Assembly: GCA_964016105.1 (NCBI GenBank) | Contig: CAXHEX010000005.1 | Coordinates: 1-64,000 of the forward strand | DNA from: Ketobacter sp964016105 | GTDB lineage: Bacteria; Pseudomonadota; Gammaproteobacteria; Pseudomonadales; Ketobacteraceae | Direction of reading: 5' to 3' | DNA length: 64,000 nt | Part shown: one piece after another, positions 43,951 through 52,711 of the stretch | How positions within the stretch are numbered: the stretch's first letter is position 1 | Layout: every line of letters begins with the position of its first letter | Notes under the pieces: model-generated | The model's database searches: none | The model's input: only the letters and a program-made list of their open reading frames with translations | Told to the model about the DNA's origin: nothing | Translations under genes and position numbers: made by a program

Positions 43951-45150
43951 CTAGAAAAACTCTTCCTCAGACTCCTGGGCCGGCGGCGCAAAAGGATCCA
44001 CAGATAAATCAAATGGCGACGTTTCCGGCTTAACTTCGGGCTCTGGCCGCGGAGCTTCGGCCTGGGGTAAGCCGGAAGCAGGCTGCGTATCCAGCGGTTC
44101 CAATACACTGATCACATCATCGGGCTTTGGCTCTTGCTGCTGTTCTTCATCGGTTTCTTCTTCGGTCAATAGCTCGAAGCCTTCCAGATCCTCAATACCT
44201 GCCGCTCTTAACAATTGAATATTGAATTCCGGGTCATCGGGTAAGGGTTCCTCGCCGGAAAGGTACTTTTCATCTTCCGTTCCCTGATCAATTACAATTT
44301 CAACCCGTCGATTGCGAGAACGATTTTCATCGGTGTCATTTTCCGCCAGGGGCCGGGTTTCTCCGTAACCCACAACCGTAAACTTGGTTTGATCCAGATC
44401 ATCGTTCTTAAACAGCTCCTCCGCCACAGACACCGATCTGGCGGAAGCCAGCTCCCAGTTTGATCGAAATCGGGGAGTAGAAATGGGCACATCATCCGTA
44501 TGACCTTCCACTGAATACTCCCCATCAATCTGTTTCAACGTTTCCCGAATTTTGTCCATGATGGGGATAAACTCTTCCCGCAGAGTGGCAGAACCACTGG
44601 GAAAAGAACCTTGCTCTTTTACCCGGATCACAATCCGCCGATTTTTGGTTTCCACCTCAACCGCACCATTTTGAATATCCTCTTTCATCATGGAAGCCAC
44701 TTCCACCGCATCCGCTTTTGTCATGGCTTCCAGCCGCTGCATAATCTCTGCGGACTGATCCTGACTGACAGCGGTTTGCTCATCCTCCGCCTCCTCACGA
44801 CTTTCACTTTTGCCGGGTGAACAAAGCACGTCCAGGGTGTTATGCATGGTTTCGGTAGTGGACTGCCTCACTTCATTTAGCGCAGTGGGTTGGGGGCGAC
44901 CAGGGGAAAACTCCTGGGCGATGATGGAAGTCCCCTTCGGAATCTCCTTCATCTTTATCTTATCCTGAACGCCAAAAGCGTCCCTCATGGAACCTGCCAC
45001 CTGCTTGTACTTCTGCACATCCATTTCCGAGAAGGCCAGCAACAGCACAAAGAAGCACATTAACAAAGACATTAAGTCGGCAAATGTTGCCAGGTATGCG
45101 GGAAGCCCTTTCGGGCATTCCGGGCATTCGCATTCCTCTTCGTCAGCCAT
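43951..45150 (-). CDS. pomB: Flagellar motor stator protein PomB/MotB
   Basis: 399 residues. One membrane helix (about 18-40) carries the ion-binding Asp25 (ATFADLMSLLMCFFVLL); the MxCFF segment with Cys32 is PomB-like, favouring a sodium-driven motor. A plug/linker follows (45-180), then the OmpA-type peptidoglycan-binding domain (about 180-290, VEGHTDDVPI, NWELASARS, RNRRVEI). Two features are unusual: a Cys-rich N-terminus (Cys7, Cys9, Cys12) and an acidic, proline-rich C-terminal tail of about 109 residues beyond the OmpA domain. pomA lies 14 bases upstream, so stator genes form one unit. Confidence 0.93.
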   Translation of the reverse strand: MADEEECECPECPKGLPAYLATFADLMSLLMCFFVLLLAFSEMDVQKYKQVAGSMRDAFGVQDKIKMKEIPKGTSIIAQEFSPGRPQPTALNEVRQSTTETMHNTLDVLCSPGKSESREEAEDEQTAVSQDQSAEIMQRLEAMTKADAVEVASMMKEDIQNGAVEVETKNRRIVIRVKEQGSFPSGSATLREEFIPIMDKIRETLKQIDGEYSVEGHTDDVPISTPRFRSNWELASARSVSVAEELFKNDDLDQTKFTVVGYGETRPLAENDTDENRSRNRRVEIVIDQGTEDEKYLSGEEPLPDDPEFNIQLLRAAGIEDLEGFELLTEEETDEEQQQEPKPDDVISVLEPLDTQPASGLPQAEAPRPEPEVKPETSPFDLSVDPFAPPAQESEEEFF

Positions 45151-45164
45151 ACCGCTATATCACC

Positions 45165-45926
45165 CTACTCATCGTCGTCACTGGCACGTTTGGACGTGGG
45201 CAAATAGGTCTTCAACAAACCTTGAATCACTCTTGGATTCTGGCCGGCTTGTATGGACAGTAATGCATCAATAATCATATTTTGTATACGGGCTTCTTCT
45301 TCTGATCGAATGGCCACCTTGTCCGCCACCGGCAAGGCCAGCATGTTGGCAATCATGGCGCCATACAAAGTGGTCAGCAGCGCCACCGCCATGGCAGGGC
45401 CGATGGATTTCGGATCATCCATGGCCGAAAGCATTTGCACCAATCCGATCAGGGTACCGATCATCCCCATTGCGGGGGCCGTATCACCTATATTCACAAA
45501 AATGGCTTTACCCAGCGCATGGCGGGCAATACCCTCTTTTACATCCTTGGACAGCATGCTCTTTACCACTTCCGGATCATGGCCATCCACCAGCAGCTGG
45601 ATCCCTTTTTGCAGAAAGTCGTTGGATACCTCTTTGCCTTCCAGGGATAGCAGGCCGCCCTTGCGAGCCACATCCGCCAACTCCACCACTTCCACAATCA
45701 GCTCTTCTGGCGAACTCATCTTGCTCTTAAAGGACTTTCCCATGACCTTAATTGCGCCCACAAACTGGCCCATGGAGTACTTCGCCATGACCGCAAAAAT
45801 GGTGCCTCCTATTACAATCAGTAATGAAGGCACATTGACGAAAATCATTACATCGCCGCCGGTCACCATGGCCATAACCACAATAACCGCGGCACCAATC
45901 AAACCTATGAGGGTTGCTAGATCCAC
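45165..45926 (-). CDS. pomA: Flagellar motor stator protein PomA/MotA
   Basis: 253 residues with four membrane helices (about 7-24, 30-49, 148-170, 181-202). GMIGTLIGLVQML and AVALLTTLYGAMIANML line the ion channel and match PomA of Vibrio and relatives; the length also matches the short PomA type rather than E. coli MotA (about 295). The large cytoplasmic loop (about 55-145) is acidic and basic mixed as expected for rotor contact. The start is GTG at 45926, with GGAG seven bases upstream. The pair is divergent from xseB-ispA-dxs, the neighbourhood known from Vibrio and related genera. Confidence 0.94.
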   Translation of the reverse strand: MDLATLIGLIGAAVIVVMAMVTGGDVMIFVNVPSLLIVIGGTIFAVMAKYSMGQFVGAIKVMGKSFKSKMSSPEELIVEVVELADVARKGGLLSLEGKEVSNDFLQKGIQLLVDGHDPEVVKSMLSKDVKEGIARHALGKAIFVNIGDTAPAMGMIGTLIGLVQMLSAMDDPKSIGPAMAVALLTTLYGAMIANMLALPVADKVAIRSEEEARIQNMIIDALLSIQAGQNPRVIQGLLKTYLPTSKRASDDDE

Positions 45927-46117
45927 ACCCCTACTCCATATCGACTAAAAAATGAACAGAAATTGAAGCCAAAGGCCCTATAGAGATTAAGTCTAGCCAG
46001 AAATTGGGGAAATTCCGCTTTAGGGAAAAAACCACAACCACACCATATTTATTGCTCCCCGCATTGACCTATTTCAGCCAATATCCGAAACTTGCGCATC
46101 TTCAATGGGAGGCTCAA

Positions 46118-46363
46118 ATGGCTCGAAAAAAAACCGCTATCGATTTCGAAAAGGCCCTGCAAACACTGGAAAGCTTGGTGGAAAACATGGAAAGCGGCGA
46201 TATGACACTGGAAAAATCCCTGCAAGCGTTTGAAGAAGGCATAAAATTGACCAAAGAATGCCAACAGGCTCTGAAAGAAGCGGAGCAAAAGGTAGAGATA
46301 CTCATGTCCCAGAACCCTGAGGCGCCTCTTCAGCCATTCGACGAACAGAAAGCAGACCTCTAG
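46118..46363 (+). CDS. xseB: Exodeoxyribonuclease VII small subunit
   Basis: 81 residues. FEKALQTLESLVENMESGDM, LEKSLQAFEEGIKLTKECQ and LKEAEQKVEIL are the XseB hallmarks, a helical protein that assembles on XseA. GGAGG lies eight bases before the ATG at 46118; the open frame extends 38 codons further upstream, but that part is not protein-like for this family. ispA starts immediately after the stop (TAGATG). The large subunit gene xseA is not in the window. Confidence 0.95.
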   Translation: MARKKTAIDFEKALQTLESLVENMESGDMTLEKSLQAFEEGIKLTKECQQALKEAEQKVEILMSQNPEAPLQPFDEQKADL

Positions 46364-47260
46364 ATGACCGATTTCGATTTCGAAGCCTATCAATCTCAGT
46401 GCCAACAACGGGTCAATCAATGCCTACAACGCTGGCTGACCACTGCGGACGGATTAGCACCACGGCTGATGGAAGCCATGGGCTATGCCACCTTCAACGG
46501 CGGCAAGCGGGTTCGCCCCTTATTGGCCTATGCCGCCGCCAATGCCGTGGGCGGTCAGCCGGATTGGGTTGACGATATTGCAGCCGCCCTGGAAATGGTG
46601 CATTCCTACTCGTTGGTGCACGACGACCTGCCCGCCATGGACGACGACGATCTACGACGTGGCAAACCCACCTGCCATATCGCATTCGACGAAGCTACGG
46701 CAATATTGGCAGGTGATGCGCTGCAGTGTTTGGCCTTTGAAGTATTGAGCCAAAGCCAACCCCCCCTCTCGGACTCAGTGCGGCTGACTTTGATTCAGAT
46801 CTTAGCCCAAGCCAGTGGCACACAAGGGATGGCAGGGGGGCAGGCACTGGACCTGGCCGCCGAAGGTCAACAACTTTACTTAAGCGAACTGGAAACCATC
46901 CACCGCCACAAAACCGGGTGCCTGATTCGTGCCAGCGTTAAAATGGGCGCATTATCCCACCCCACCGTGACCGATCATCAACTTGAGTCACTGGATCAAT
47001 ATGCCCAGGCAATTGGACTATGCTTTCAGGTACAAGACGATATTCTGGATGTGATTGGCAGTACGGCGCTGTTGGGCAAAAACAAAGGAGCAGACCAAGC
47101 CATGGAAAAAGCCACCTACCCCGCACTTCTGGGGCTAGATCAGGCCAAAAACTTTGCCATGGAACTTTGCGCTAAAGCCATTCTCGCTTTATCTGATTTT
47201 GGCGCTGAAGCCGATCCACTTAGAGCTTTAGCCAACTACATCGTATCTCGCAGCAATTAG
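46364..47260 (+). CDS. ispA: Farnesyl diphosphate synthase
   Basis: Condenses dimethylallyl and isopentenyl diphosphates to farnesyl diphosphate. 298 residues, the standard length. The first aspartate-rich motif is DDLPAMDDDDLRRGKPT (about residues 88-104) and the second DDILD (about 226-230); GGKRVRPLLAYA is the N-terminal substrate-binding segment. Directly abuts xseB and precedes dxs by 118 bases, the xseB-ispA-dxs order common in gammaproteobacteria. Confidence 0.96.
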   Translation: MTDFDFEAYQSQCQQRVNQCLQRWLTTADGLAPRLMEAMGYATFNGGKRVRPLLAYAAANAVGGQPDWVDDIAAALEMVHSYSLVHDDLPAMDDDDLRRGKPTCHIAFDEATAILAGDALQCLAFEVLSQSQPPLSDSVRLTLIQILAQASGTQGMAGGQALDLAAEGQQLYLSELETIHRHKTGCLIRASVKMGALSHPTVTDHQLESLDQYAQAIGLCFQVQDDILDVIGSTALLGKNKGADQAMEKATYPALLGLDQAKNFAMELCAKAILALSDFGAEADPLRALANYIVSRSN

Positions 47261-47378
47261 TATTGGCAAAAATGCACGTGAGATCGTCTCTTGCTCGAAG
47301 TATAATAGTGTGTTCCTCATTGTTGCCCAGCTCTGTTTCCCCAGGAAACAGCCATAGCAGGCACTAAAAGGTTGGTAA

Positions 47379-49295
47379 ATGTTTACTAAGATTCCCAGAA
47401 CCCGCCCAGAAACACCGCTACTTGACTTGATTGATAGCCCAGCTCAGCTGCGTACCATCGAGCCTGAAGCGCTAGAACGGCTTGCTAATGAAATCCGCTT
47501 GTTCCTGCTTTACTCCGTGGGAAAAACAGGAGGCCATTTTGGCGCTGGATTAGGGGTGGTGGAACTCACCATAGCCCTTCATTACGTGTTTAACACGCCG
47601 GAAGACAACCTGGTGTGGGATGTAGGGCATCAGAGCTACCCCCACAAAATCCTCACGGGTCGCCGGGAGCAAATGACCAGTTTGAGACAGCGGGGCGGCC
47701 TAACTGCTTTCCCAAAGCGTGATGAAAGCGAATACGATACCTTTGGGGTGGGACACTCCAGCACCTCCATCAGTGCCGCACTGGGCATGGCCCTGGCCAA
47801 CAAAATGCGTGGCAACCCAAATCAAAATGTGGCCATCATAGGCGATGGCGCCATGACTGCGGGTATGGCATTCGAAGCCTTAAACCATGCCAGCCACTGC
47901 AAAGCCAATATGATTGTGGTGCTTAATGACAATGAGATGTCCATTTCGGAAAACGTAGGTGGGCTATCCAATTACCTGTCCCGTGTCTGGGCCAGCCGAA
48001 CCTACAATTCCCTGCGGGAAGGGGGCAAAAAGGTTCTGGAAAACATGCCCAGCACCATGGAATTTGTGCGTCGTACTGAAGAGCACATGAAGGGGATGGT
48101 GTCTCCGGGTACCTTGTTTGAAGAACTTGGCTTCAACTACATCGGTCCCATTGACGGCCACAACCTGGAAAAGCTGATTACCTACCTGGCAAAGTTACGT
48201 GATATTCCAGGACCACATCTGCTCCACGTCATAACGCAAAAGGGCCGAGGCTACGAACCCGCTGAAAAAGACCCAATCGGTTATCACGCCCTGACCAAGC
48301 TGGAGCCCAATCCTCCGGTAAAAACCGCAGAAAATTCTCAGCCTAAACCGCCTAAATACAGCGCGGTTTTCGGTCAATGGTTGTGTGACATGGCGGAGCA
48401 GGATTCCCGCCTGGTGGCCATCACCCCCGCCATGAGAGAAGGTTCCGGCATGGTTGAATTCTCCCAGCGTTTTCCGGACCAATACCACGATGTGGCCATA
48501 GCGGAACAGCACGCAGTCACTTTGGGAGCGGGGTTCGCCTGCGAAGGACAAAAACCCGTGGTGGCCATCTACTCAACCTTTCTGCAACGGGCCTATGACC
48601 AGCTCATCCATGACGTAGCGTTACAGAACCTGGATGTTACCTTCGGCATTGATCGAGCGGGTCTGGTTGGCGAAGACGGTCCCACCCACGCGGGGGCCTA
48701 CGACCTGAGCTTCCTTCGTTGTATTCCCAATATGGTTGTTATGGCACCAGCGGATGAAAACCAATGCCGCCAAATGCTGTACACCGCCTACCAGTACCCT
48801 GGGCCAGCCGCAGTGCGATATCCCCGGGGGACCGGCTGCGGAGTCGAGATTGAACAAGAAATGTATTCCATTCCCATCGGTAAAGGTCAGCTGCTGAAAA
48901 CGGGAAAGACCGTTGCCATTTTAGCCTTCGGAACACTGGTTTCCCCCTGCAAGCAAGTGGCAGACAAACTGGACGCCACCCTGGCAGATATGCGCTTTGT
49001 TAAACCACTGGACGCGGACCTGATTTTGCAACTGGCAGAAAGCCACGACCTAGTGGTTACAGTGGAAGAAAACGCAATAATGGGGGGAGCGGGATCAGCC
49101 ATTAATGAATTGTTGGCGGAAAATAACGTGGTTATGCCTGTGCTCAATCTGGGTATTCAAGACCAGTACATTGAGCACGGCAAACCTGACGAAATGCTGG
49201 ACCAATGCGGCCTAAACGCCAAAGGTATTGAACGTTCCATTAGGGGAAGACTGGCGGCAATGGAGCAAAACCCCGCCAATTTAAATGTTAGCTAA
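47379..49295 (+). CDS. dxs: 1-deoxy-D-xylulose-5-phosphate synthase
   Basis: First enzyme of the MEP isoprenoid pathway: thiamine-diphosphate-dependent condensation of pyruvate with glyceraldehyde 3-phosphate. 638 residues. GGHFGAGLGVVELTIALHYVF, WDVGHQSYPHKILTGR and the TPP-binding GDGAMTAGMAFEALN with NDN are in the first domain; the second begins near 320 with DIAIAEQHAVT-like sequence AIAEQHAVTLGAGFA, holding the catalytic glutamate; a transketolase C-domain closes the protein. Follows ispA. A perfect 13-bp hairpin after the stop separates it from convergent ahpF. Confidence 0.96.
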   Translation: MFTKIPRTRPETPLLDLIDSPAQLRTIEPEALERLANEIRLFLLYSVGKTGGHFGAGLGVVELTIALHYVFNTPEDNLVWDVGHQSYPHKILTGRREQMTSLRQRGGLTAFPKRDESEYDTFGVGHSSTSISAALGMALANKMRGNPNQNVAIIGDGAMTAGMAFEALNHASHCKANMIVVLNDNEMSISENVGGLSNYLSRVWASRTYNSLREGGKKVLENMPSTMEFVRRTEEHMKGMVSPGTLFEELGFNYIGPIDGHNLEKLITYLAKLRDIPGPHLLHVITQKGRGYEPAEKDPIGYHALTKLEPNPPVKTAENSQPKPPKYSAVFGQWLCDMAEQDSRLVAITPAMREGSGMVEFSQRFPDQYHDVAIAEQHAVTLGAGFACEGQKPVVAIYSTFLQRAYDQLIHDVALQNLDVTFGIDRAGLVGEDGPTHAGAYDLSFLRCIPNMVVMAPADENQCRQMLYTAYQYPGPAAVRYPRGTGCGVEIEQEMYSIPIGKGQLLKTGKTVAILAFGTLVSPCKQVADKLDATLADMRFVKPLDADLILQLAESHDLVVTVEENAIMGGAGSAINELLAENNVVMPVLNLGIQDQYIEHGKPDEMLDQCGLNAKGIERSIRGRLAAMEQNPANLNVS

Positions 49296-49307
49296 GCATC
49301 GCAATAT

Positions 49308-49340
49308 CCCTGACGTTTCCGCCAGATGGAAACGTCAGGG
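49308..49340. terminator. Perfect hairpin between convergent dxs and ahpF
   Basis: CCCTGACGTTTCC (49308-49320) and GGAAACGTCAGGG (49328-49340) pair over 13 bp with a 7-base loop. It lies 12 bases after the dxs stop and 21 before the ahpF stop. No T-tract follows on the plus strand; it probably helps both transcripts end. Confidence 0.65.
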
Positions 49341-49361
49341 GTTGCTACACAAAAGAACACT

Positions 49362-50957
49362 CTAAGCGCTGGCCACCTTCTCACCCGCTTCAGGTTCAGC
49401 CTCATCTTCCACGGAAGAACGAATCAAGTAGTCAAATGCAGCCAGGGATGCTTTTGCACCTTCACCGGTGGCGATAATGATCTGCTTGTAAGGAACCGTG
49501 GTCACGTCACCTGCTGCAAACACTCCGGTCACCGAAGTTTGTCCTCGATCATCGATTTCAACTTCGCCCCGTGGAGAAAGGTTCACAGTTCCTTTTAACC
49601 AGTCGGTATTGGGTACCAGACCGATCTGAACAAAAATGCCTTCCAGCTCCACTGTGTGCTTTTCAGAAGTGGTACGATCTTCATAGATTAGCCCGCTCAC
49701 TTTTCCGTTTGTACCCAGCACTTCCGTTGTCAAGGCAGAGACAATGGTGGTGACATTGCTAAGACTGTTGAGCTTTTTCTGCAACACCGCGTCGGCCCGC
49801 AGCTGCGCATCAAATTCAATCAAAGTCACGTGGGACACAATACCGGCTAGATCAATGGCCGCTTCTACGCCGGAATTACCGCCACCGATTACCGCAACTC
49901 GCTTACCTTTAAACAAGGGGCCGTCACAGTGTGGGCAGTAGGCAACACCCTTGCCGCGATACTCCTGCTCACCGGGCACATTCATTTCACGCCATCGAGC
50001 ACCGGTGGCAACCAACACCGATTTTGCTTTCAAAACGGCACCGCTTTCCAATTCCACCTGGGCTTGTTTTCCCGGCACCAGTGCCGAAGCCGTTTGCCCG
50101 GTCATAACGTCCACGTCATATTGTTTAACGTGCTGCTCCAGCTGGGCAACCAGTTTTGGCCCTTCTGTTTCTGCCACGGAAATAAAGTTCTCAATAGCCA
50201 TGGTATCCAACACCTGACCACCAAAACGATCGGCAACGATGCCAGTACGAATGCCTTTGCGGGCAGCATATATGGCAGCAGAAGCCGCTGCGGGACCACC
50301 ACCGACAATAAGCATGTCATAGGGGTCTTTCTCGTTAAGCAGCTGCGCTTGCTTCTCGACGGACCCTGTATCCAGTTTGGCTAAAATATCCGTCACGGTC
50401 ATTCGGCCCTGACCAAATACCTCGCCGTTCAGCAATACACAAGGCACGCCCATGATATTGCGGGACTCCACTTCTTCCTGGAACAAAGCGCCATCCACCA
50501 TGGTGTGTTTTATATTGGGATTAATTGCCGCCATCAGGTTCAGTGATTGGACCACTTCCGGACAATTCTGACAGGATAGCGAGATGTAGGTTTCAAACAC
50601 CATGTCGCCTTCCAACTGAGCTATCTGCTCTAATACTTCCGCTTCGGTTTTGGAAGGGTGCCCGCCCACTTGCAACAACGCTAAAACCAAAGAGCTGAAT
50701 TCGTGCCCCATGGGAATGCCGGCAAAACGGATGGATATATCTCCGCCAGGACGATTAAGGCTAAAAGACGGCTTACGAAAATCGTCATCGCGACTTTCCT
50801 TGACCGTAATTTTATCGGTTAACTCAGAAATCTCCTTGAGCATTTCTGACATTTCTAAAGACTTTGCACCGGAATCCACCGACGCCACAATTTCTATGGG
50901 CTGAGTTACTTTCGCTAAATAGGATTGCAACTGGGCCTTAATATTTGCATCTAACAT
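49362..50957 (-). CDS. ahpF: Alkyl hydroperoxide reductase flavoprotein subunit
   Basis: NADH-dependent, FAD-containing reductase that recycles AhpC. 531 residues, as in enteric AhpF. The N-terminal glutaredoxin-like double domain has Cys129/Cys132 (SCQNCPE); the FAD domain begins DMLIVGGGPAAASAA near 215; the thioredoxin-reductase redox pair lies in YCPHCDGPLF near 350; and the NADH site is VAVIGGGNSGVEAA. The C-terminus has GVFAAGDVTT. It follows ahpC on the same strand; a strong hairpin at 51035-51056 in between should reduce read-through, so ahpF is expected at lower level than ahpC. Confidence 0.96.
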   Translation of the reverse strand: MLDANIKAQLQSYLAKVTQPIEIVASVDSGAKSLEMSEMLKEISELTDKITVKESRDDDFRKPSFSLNRPGGDISIRFAGIPMGHEFSSLVLALLQVGGHPSKTEAEVLEQIAQLEGDMVFETYISLSCQNCPEVVQSLNLMAAINPNIKHTMVDGALFQEEVESRNIMGVPCVLLNGEVFGQGRMTVTDILAKLDTGSVEKQAQLLNEKDPYDMLIVGGGPAAASAAIYAARKGIRTGIVADRFGGQVLDTMAIENFISVAETEGPKLVAQLEQHVKQYDVDVMTGQTASALVPGKQAQVELESGAVLKAKSVLVATGARWREMNVPGEQEYRGKGVAYCPHCDGPLFKGKRVAVIGGGNSGVEAAIDLAGIVSHVTLIEFDAQLRADAVLQKKLNSLSNVTTIVSALTTEVLGTNGKVSGLIYEDRTTSEKHTVELEGIFVQIGLVPNTDWLKGTVNLSPRGEVEIDDRGQTSVTGVFAAGDVTTVPYKQIIIATGEGAKASLAAFDYLIRSSVEDEAEPEAGEKVASA

Positions 50958-51029
50958 CTTTCTCTCCTATTCACTGGAAAAATGGGATCAAATCGGAATG
51001 AAAACGGTGAAAAATACGGTTTTTTGGCC

Positions 51030-51056
51030 AAATAAAAGGGAGGCGAACCTCCCTTT
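51030..51056 (-). terminator. UUCG-capped hairpin after ahpC
   Basis: On the minus strand AAAGGGAGG, a UUCG loop and CCTCCCTTT form a 9-bp stem (51035-51056), followed by TTTTATTT on the minus strand. UUCG is one of the most stable tetraloops known. It lies 54 bases past the ahpC stop and 78 bases before ahpF, fitting a partial terminator/attenuator or 3'-end stabiliser. Confidence 0.8.
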
Positions 51057-51109
51057 AAAGGTCGAACTTAGATGTCGAACTTTGCTTCAATAAACCAATG
51101 GGGGCTAGC

Positions 51110-51673
51110 TTAGATTTTGCCAACCAGGTCTAGAGAAGGAGCCAAAGTTTCTTCACCTGGCTGCCAGGAAGCAGGGCAAACTTCACCGTCATGGCTTGCC
51201 ACATACTGAGCAGCTTGAACCTTACGTACCAATTCTTTAGCCGATCGGCCAATACCCAGGTCGTGAATCTCAGCAACCTTGATAACACCTTCAGGGTTAA
51301 TTACGAAAGTGCCACGCAGTGCCAAACCGTCTTCTTCAATCATTACATCAAAGTTACGAGAAATAGCGCCAGTTGGATCACCGATCATGGTGTACTGGAT
51401 TTTCTTGATGGTGTCAGAAGCATCATGCCATGCTTTATGAGTGAAGTGAGTGTCGGTAGATACTGAGTAAACCTCTACACCCATTTCCTGCAGCTGAGCG
51501 TAGTGATCAGCCAAGTCACCCAATTCCGTGGGGCATACGAAAGTGAAATCTGCAGGGTAAAAACAAACTACAGACCACTTGCCTTTCAAGTCAGCATCGG
51601 AAACATCAATAAACTCACCATTTTTGAAAGCAGTGGCTTTGAATGGCTTAATTTCGGTGTTGATCAGCGACAT
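51110..51673 (-). CDS. ahpC: Alkyl hydroperoxide reductase peroxiredoxin subunit
   Basis: Typical 2-Cys peroxiredoxin that reduces hydrogen peroxide and organic hydroperoxides. 187 residues. The peroxidatic Cys47 lies in DFTFVCPTEL and the resolving Cys166 in EVCPASWQPG; the GGVG/YF-type C-terminus is replaced by the AhpC-type ending. TAGGAGG precedes the ATG. An OxyR-like site and a plausible promoter (TTTAAT - 17 - TAGTAT on the minus strand, about 51719-51747) lie upstream, so peroxide induction is expected. Confidence 0.97.
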   Translation of the reverse strand: MSLINTEIKPFKATAFKNGEFIDVSDADLKGKWSVVCFYPADFTFVCPTELGDLADHYAQLQEMGVEVYSVSTDTHFTHKAWHDASDTIKKIQYTMIGDPTGAISRNFDVMIEEDGLALRGTFVINPEGVIKVAEIHDLGIGRSAKELVRKVQAAQYVASHDGEVCPASWQPGEETLAPSLDLVGKI

Positions 51674-51747
51674 TTTATTTCCTCCTAAGGACTTCGTTGT
51701 TTAAAAGCTGATGGAGCTATACTAGGCAGGCTGGAGCGATAATTAAA

Positions 51748-51784
51748 ATTGATTGTGCCTATATTACTAATAGGTATTCCTAAA
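51748..51784 (-). promoter_or_regulatory. Candidate OxyR-binding site upstream of ahpC
   Basis: The pattern is ATAG-N7-CTAT-N7-ATAG-N7-CTAT in OxyR sites. Here ATTG (51748), CTAT (51759) and ATAG (51770) fall at the right 11-bp intervals, with the middle pair CTAT-ATTACTA-ATAG exact; the fourth element at 51781 (TAAA) is poor. It sits immediately upstream of the -35-like TTTAAT, the geometry of OxyR-activated promoters, with no competing promoter. The oxyR gene is not in the window. Confidence 0.5.
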
Positions 51785-51862
51785 TAGCCACATAGACAGG
51801 CGCCCGCCAAGTCAGATACTATCCAACGCACACGAACTAGCAAGCCCCAATTTGGAGTAAAT

Positions 51863-52711
51863 ATGAATAAAAATAGGATATTCGGCGTGTTGGCGATTGC
51901 TGCCATTGTTGGGGTCGGTGCCTATATTTATACCAGTTCCAATCCAAAAACCCCTACGGTAGCTACAGCGCCCCAGGTGGAGGCCGAGCAGACTCAAGAA
52001 AACGCCGAGGTGGAAGCGCTCGAACCTGTGGCCACGGCCCTACCGGCACCAACAAAGCAAGAATCCGACCACCCGCCCTCCCCACCCCAGGAGCCGCTAA
52101 AATCCCAGCCACCCAAATCCTTGGAGAACAGCGACAAAGCGGTGAAAAAAGGGGCAAAACAACTGTCGCAGCAGCTGGTAGCCTGGCTCACCCCGGAAGA
52201 ACAGATACGAAAATGGGTTTTTCTGGTGAATAGTTTTGGCCAAGGCAACATGCCCATAAAAAACTTACCCCTCAATTTCCCATCGAAGCCATTCCAGGTG
52301 TCTACGGCTGACGGTCACAAACGCCTTAGCGCCTCCAATTACTCCAGGGGAGAAATCTTAATTAATGCCTTGTTGAGTGTGGATGTGGATCTGTTGTTCC
52401 GCTACTACTCCGCCTGGTCACCCCTGTTGGAGACAGCCTACGGAGAACTGGGTCAGGGGGGGAGTTTCGAGCAAACTTTGCTCGGCGCCCTGGATCAGGT
52501 TATGGCAATTGATGCCGATGCCGCCACCAATGCCAAGCTGGAACAGCCTTCGGTATTTTATAAGTACATTGACCCAGAACTGGAAAACGCCAGCGATCTG
52601 GAAAAGTTTTTCTGGCGCTTGGGACCGGACAACACCCAAAAGTTACAGCAATTTTCAGAACAGCTGAAACTTAAAATCCAATCAAACCTGGTTGACCAGG
52701 ACGGCGGCTAG
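51863..52711 (+). CDS. DUF3014 family membrane-anchored protein
   Basis: 282 residues. One N-terminal membrane helix (about 7-24) is followed by a Pro/Glu-rich linker (30-90) and a periplasmic helical domain with LVAWLTPEEQIRKWVFLVN, MPIKNLPLNFPSKPF and LLFRYYSAWSPLL, which I recognise as DUF3014. Function unknown. It is divergent from ahpC (190-base shared region holding the OxyR-like site) and its last 30 bases overlap the 3' end of the convergent ZIP-like gene. Confidence 0.78.
   Translation: MNKNRIFGVLAIAAIVGVGAYIYTSSNPKTPTVATAPQVEAEQTQENAEVEALEPVATALPAPTKQESDHPPSPPQEPLKSQPPKSLENSDKAVKKGAKQLSQQLVAWLTPEEQIRKWVFLVNSFGQGNMPIKNLPLNFPSKPFQVSTADGHKRLSASNYSRGEILINALLSVDVDLLFRYYSAWSPLLETAYGELGQGGSFEQTLLGALDQVMAIDADAATNAKLEQPSVFYKYIDPELENASDLEKFFWRLGPDNTQKLQQFSEQLKLKIQSNLVDQDGG

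Noticed and set aside
45927..45960. Possible flagellar sigma-28 promoter in front of pomA
   Set aside because: A GTCGATAT-like -10 exists, but the -35 spacing is wrong (14 rather than 11) and the start would leave no room for the SD.
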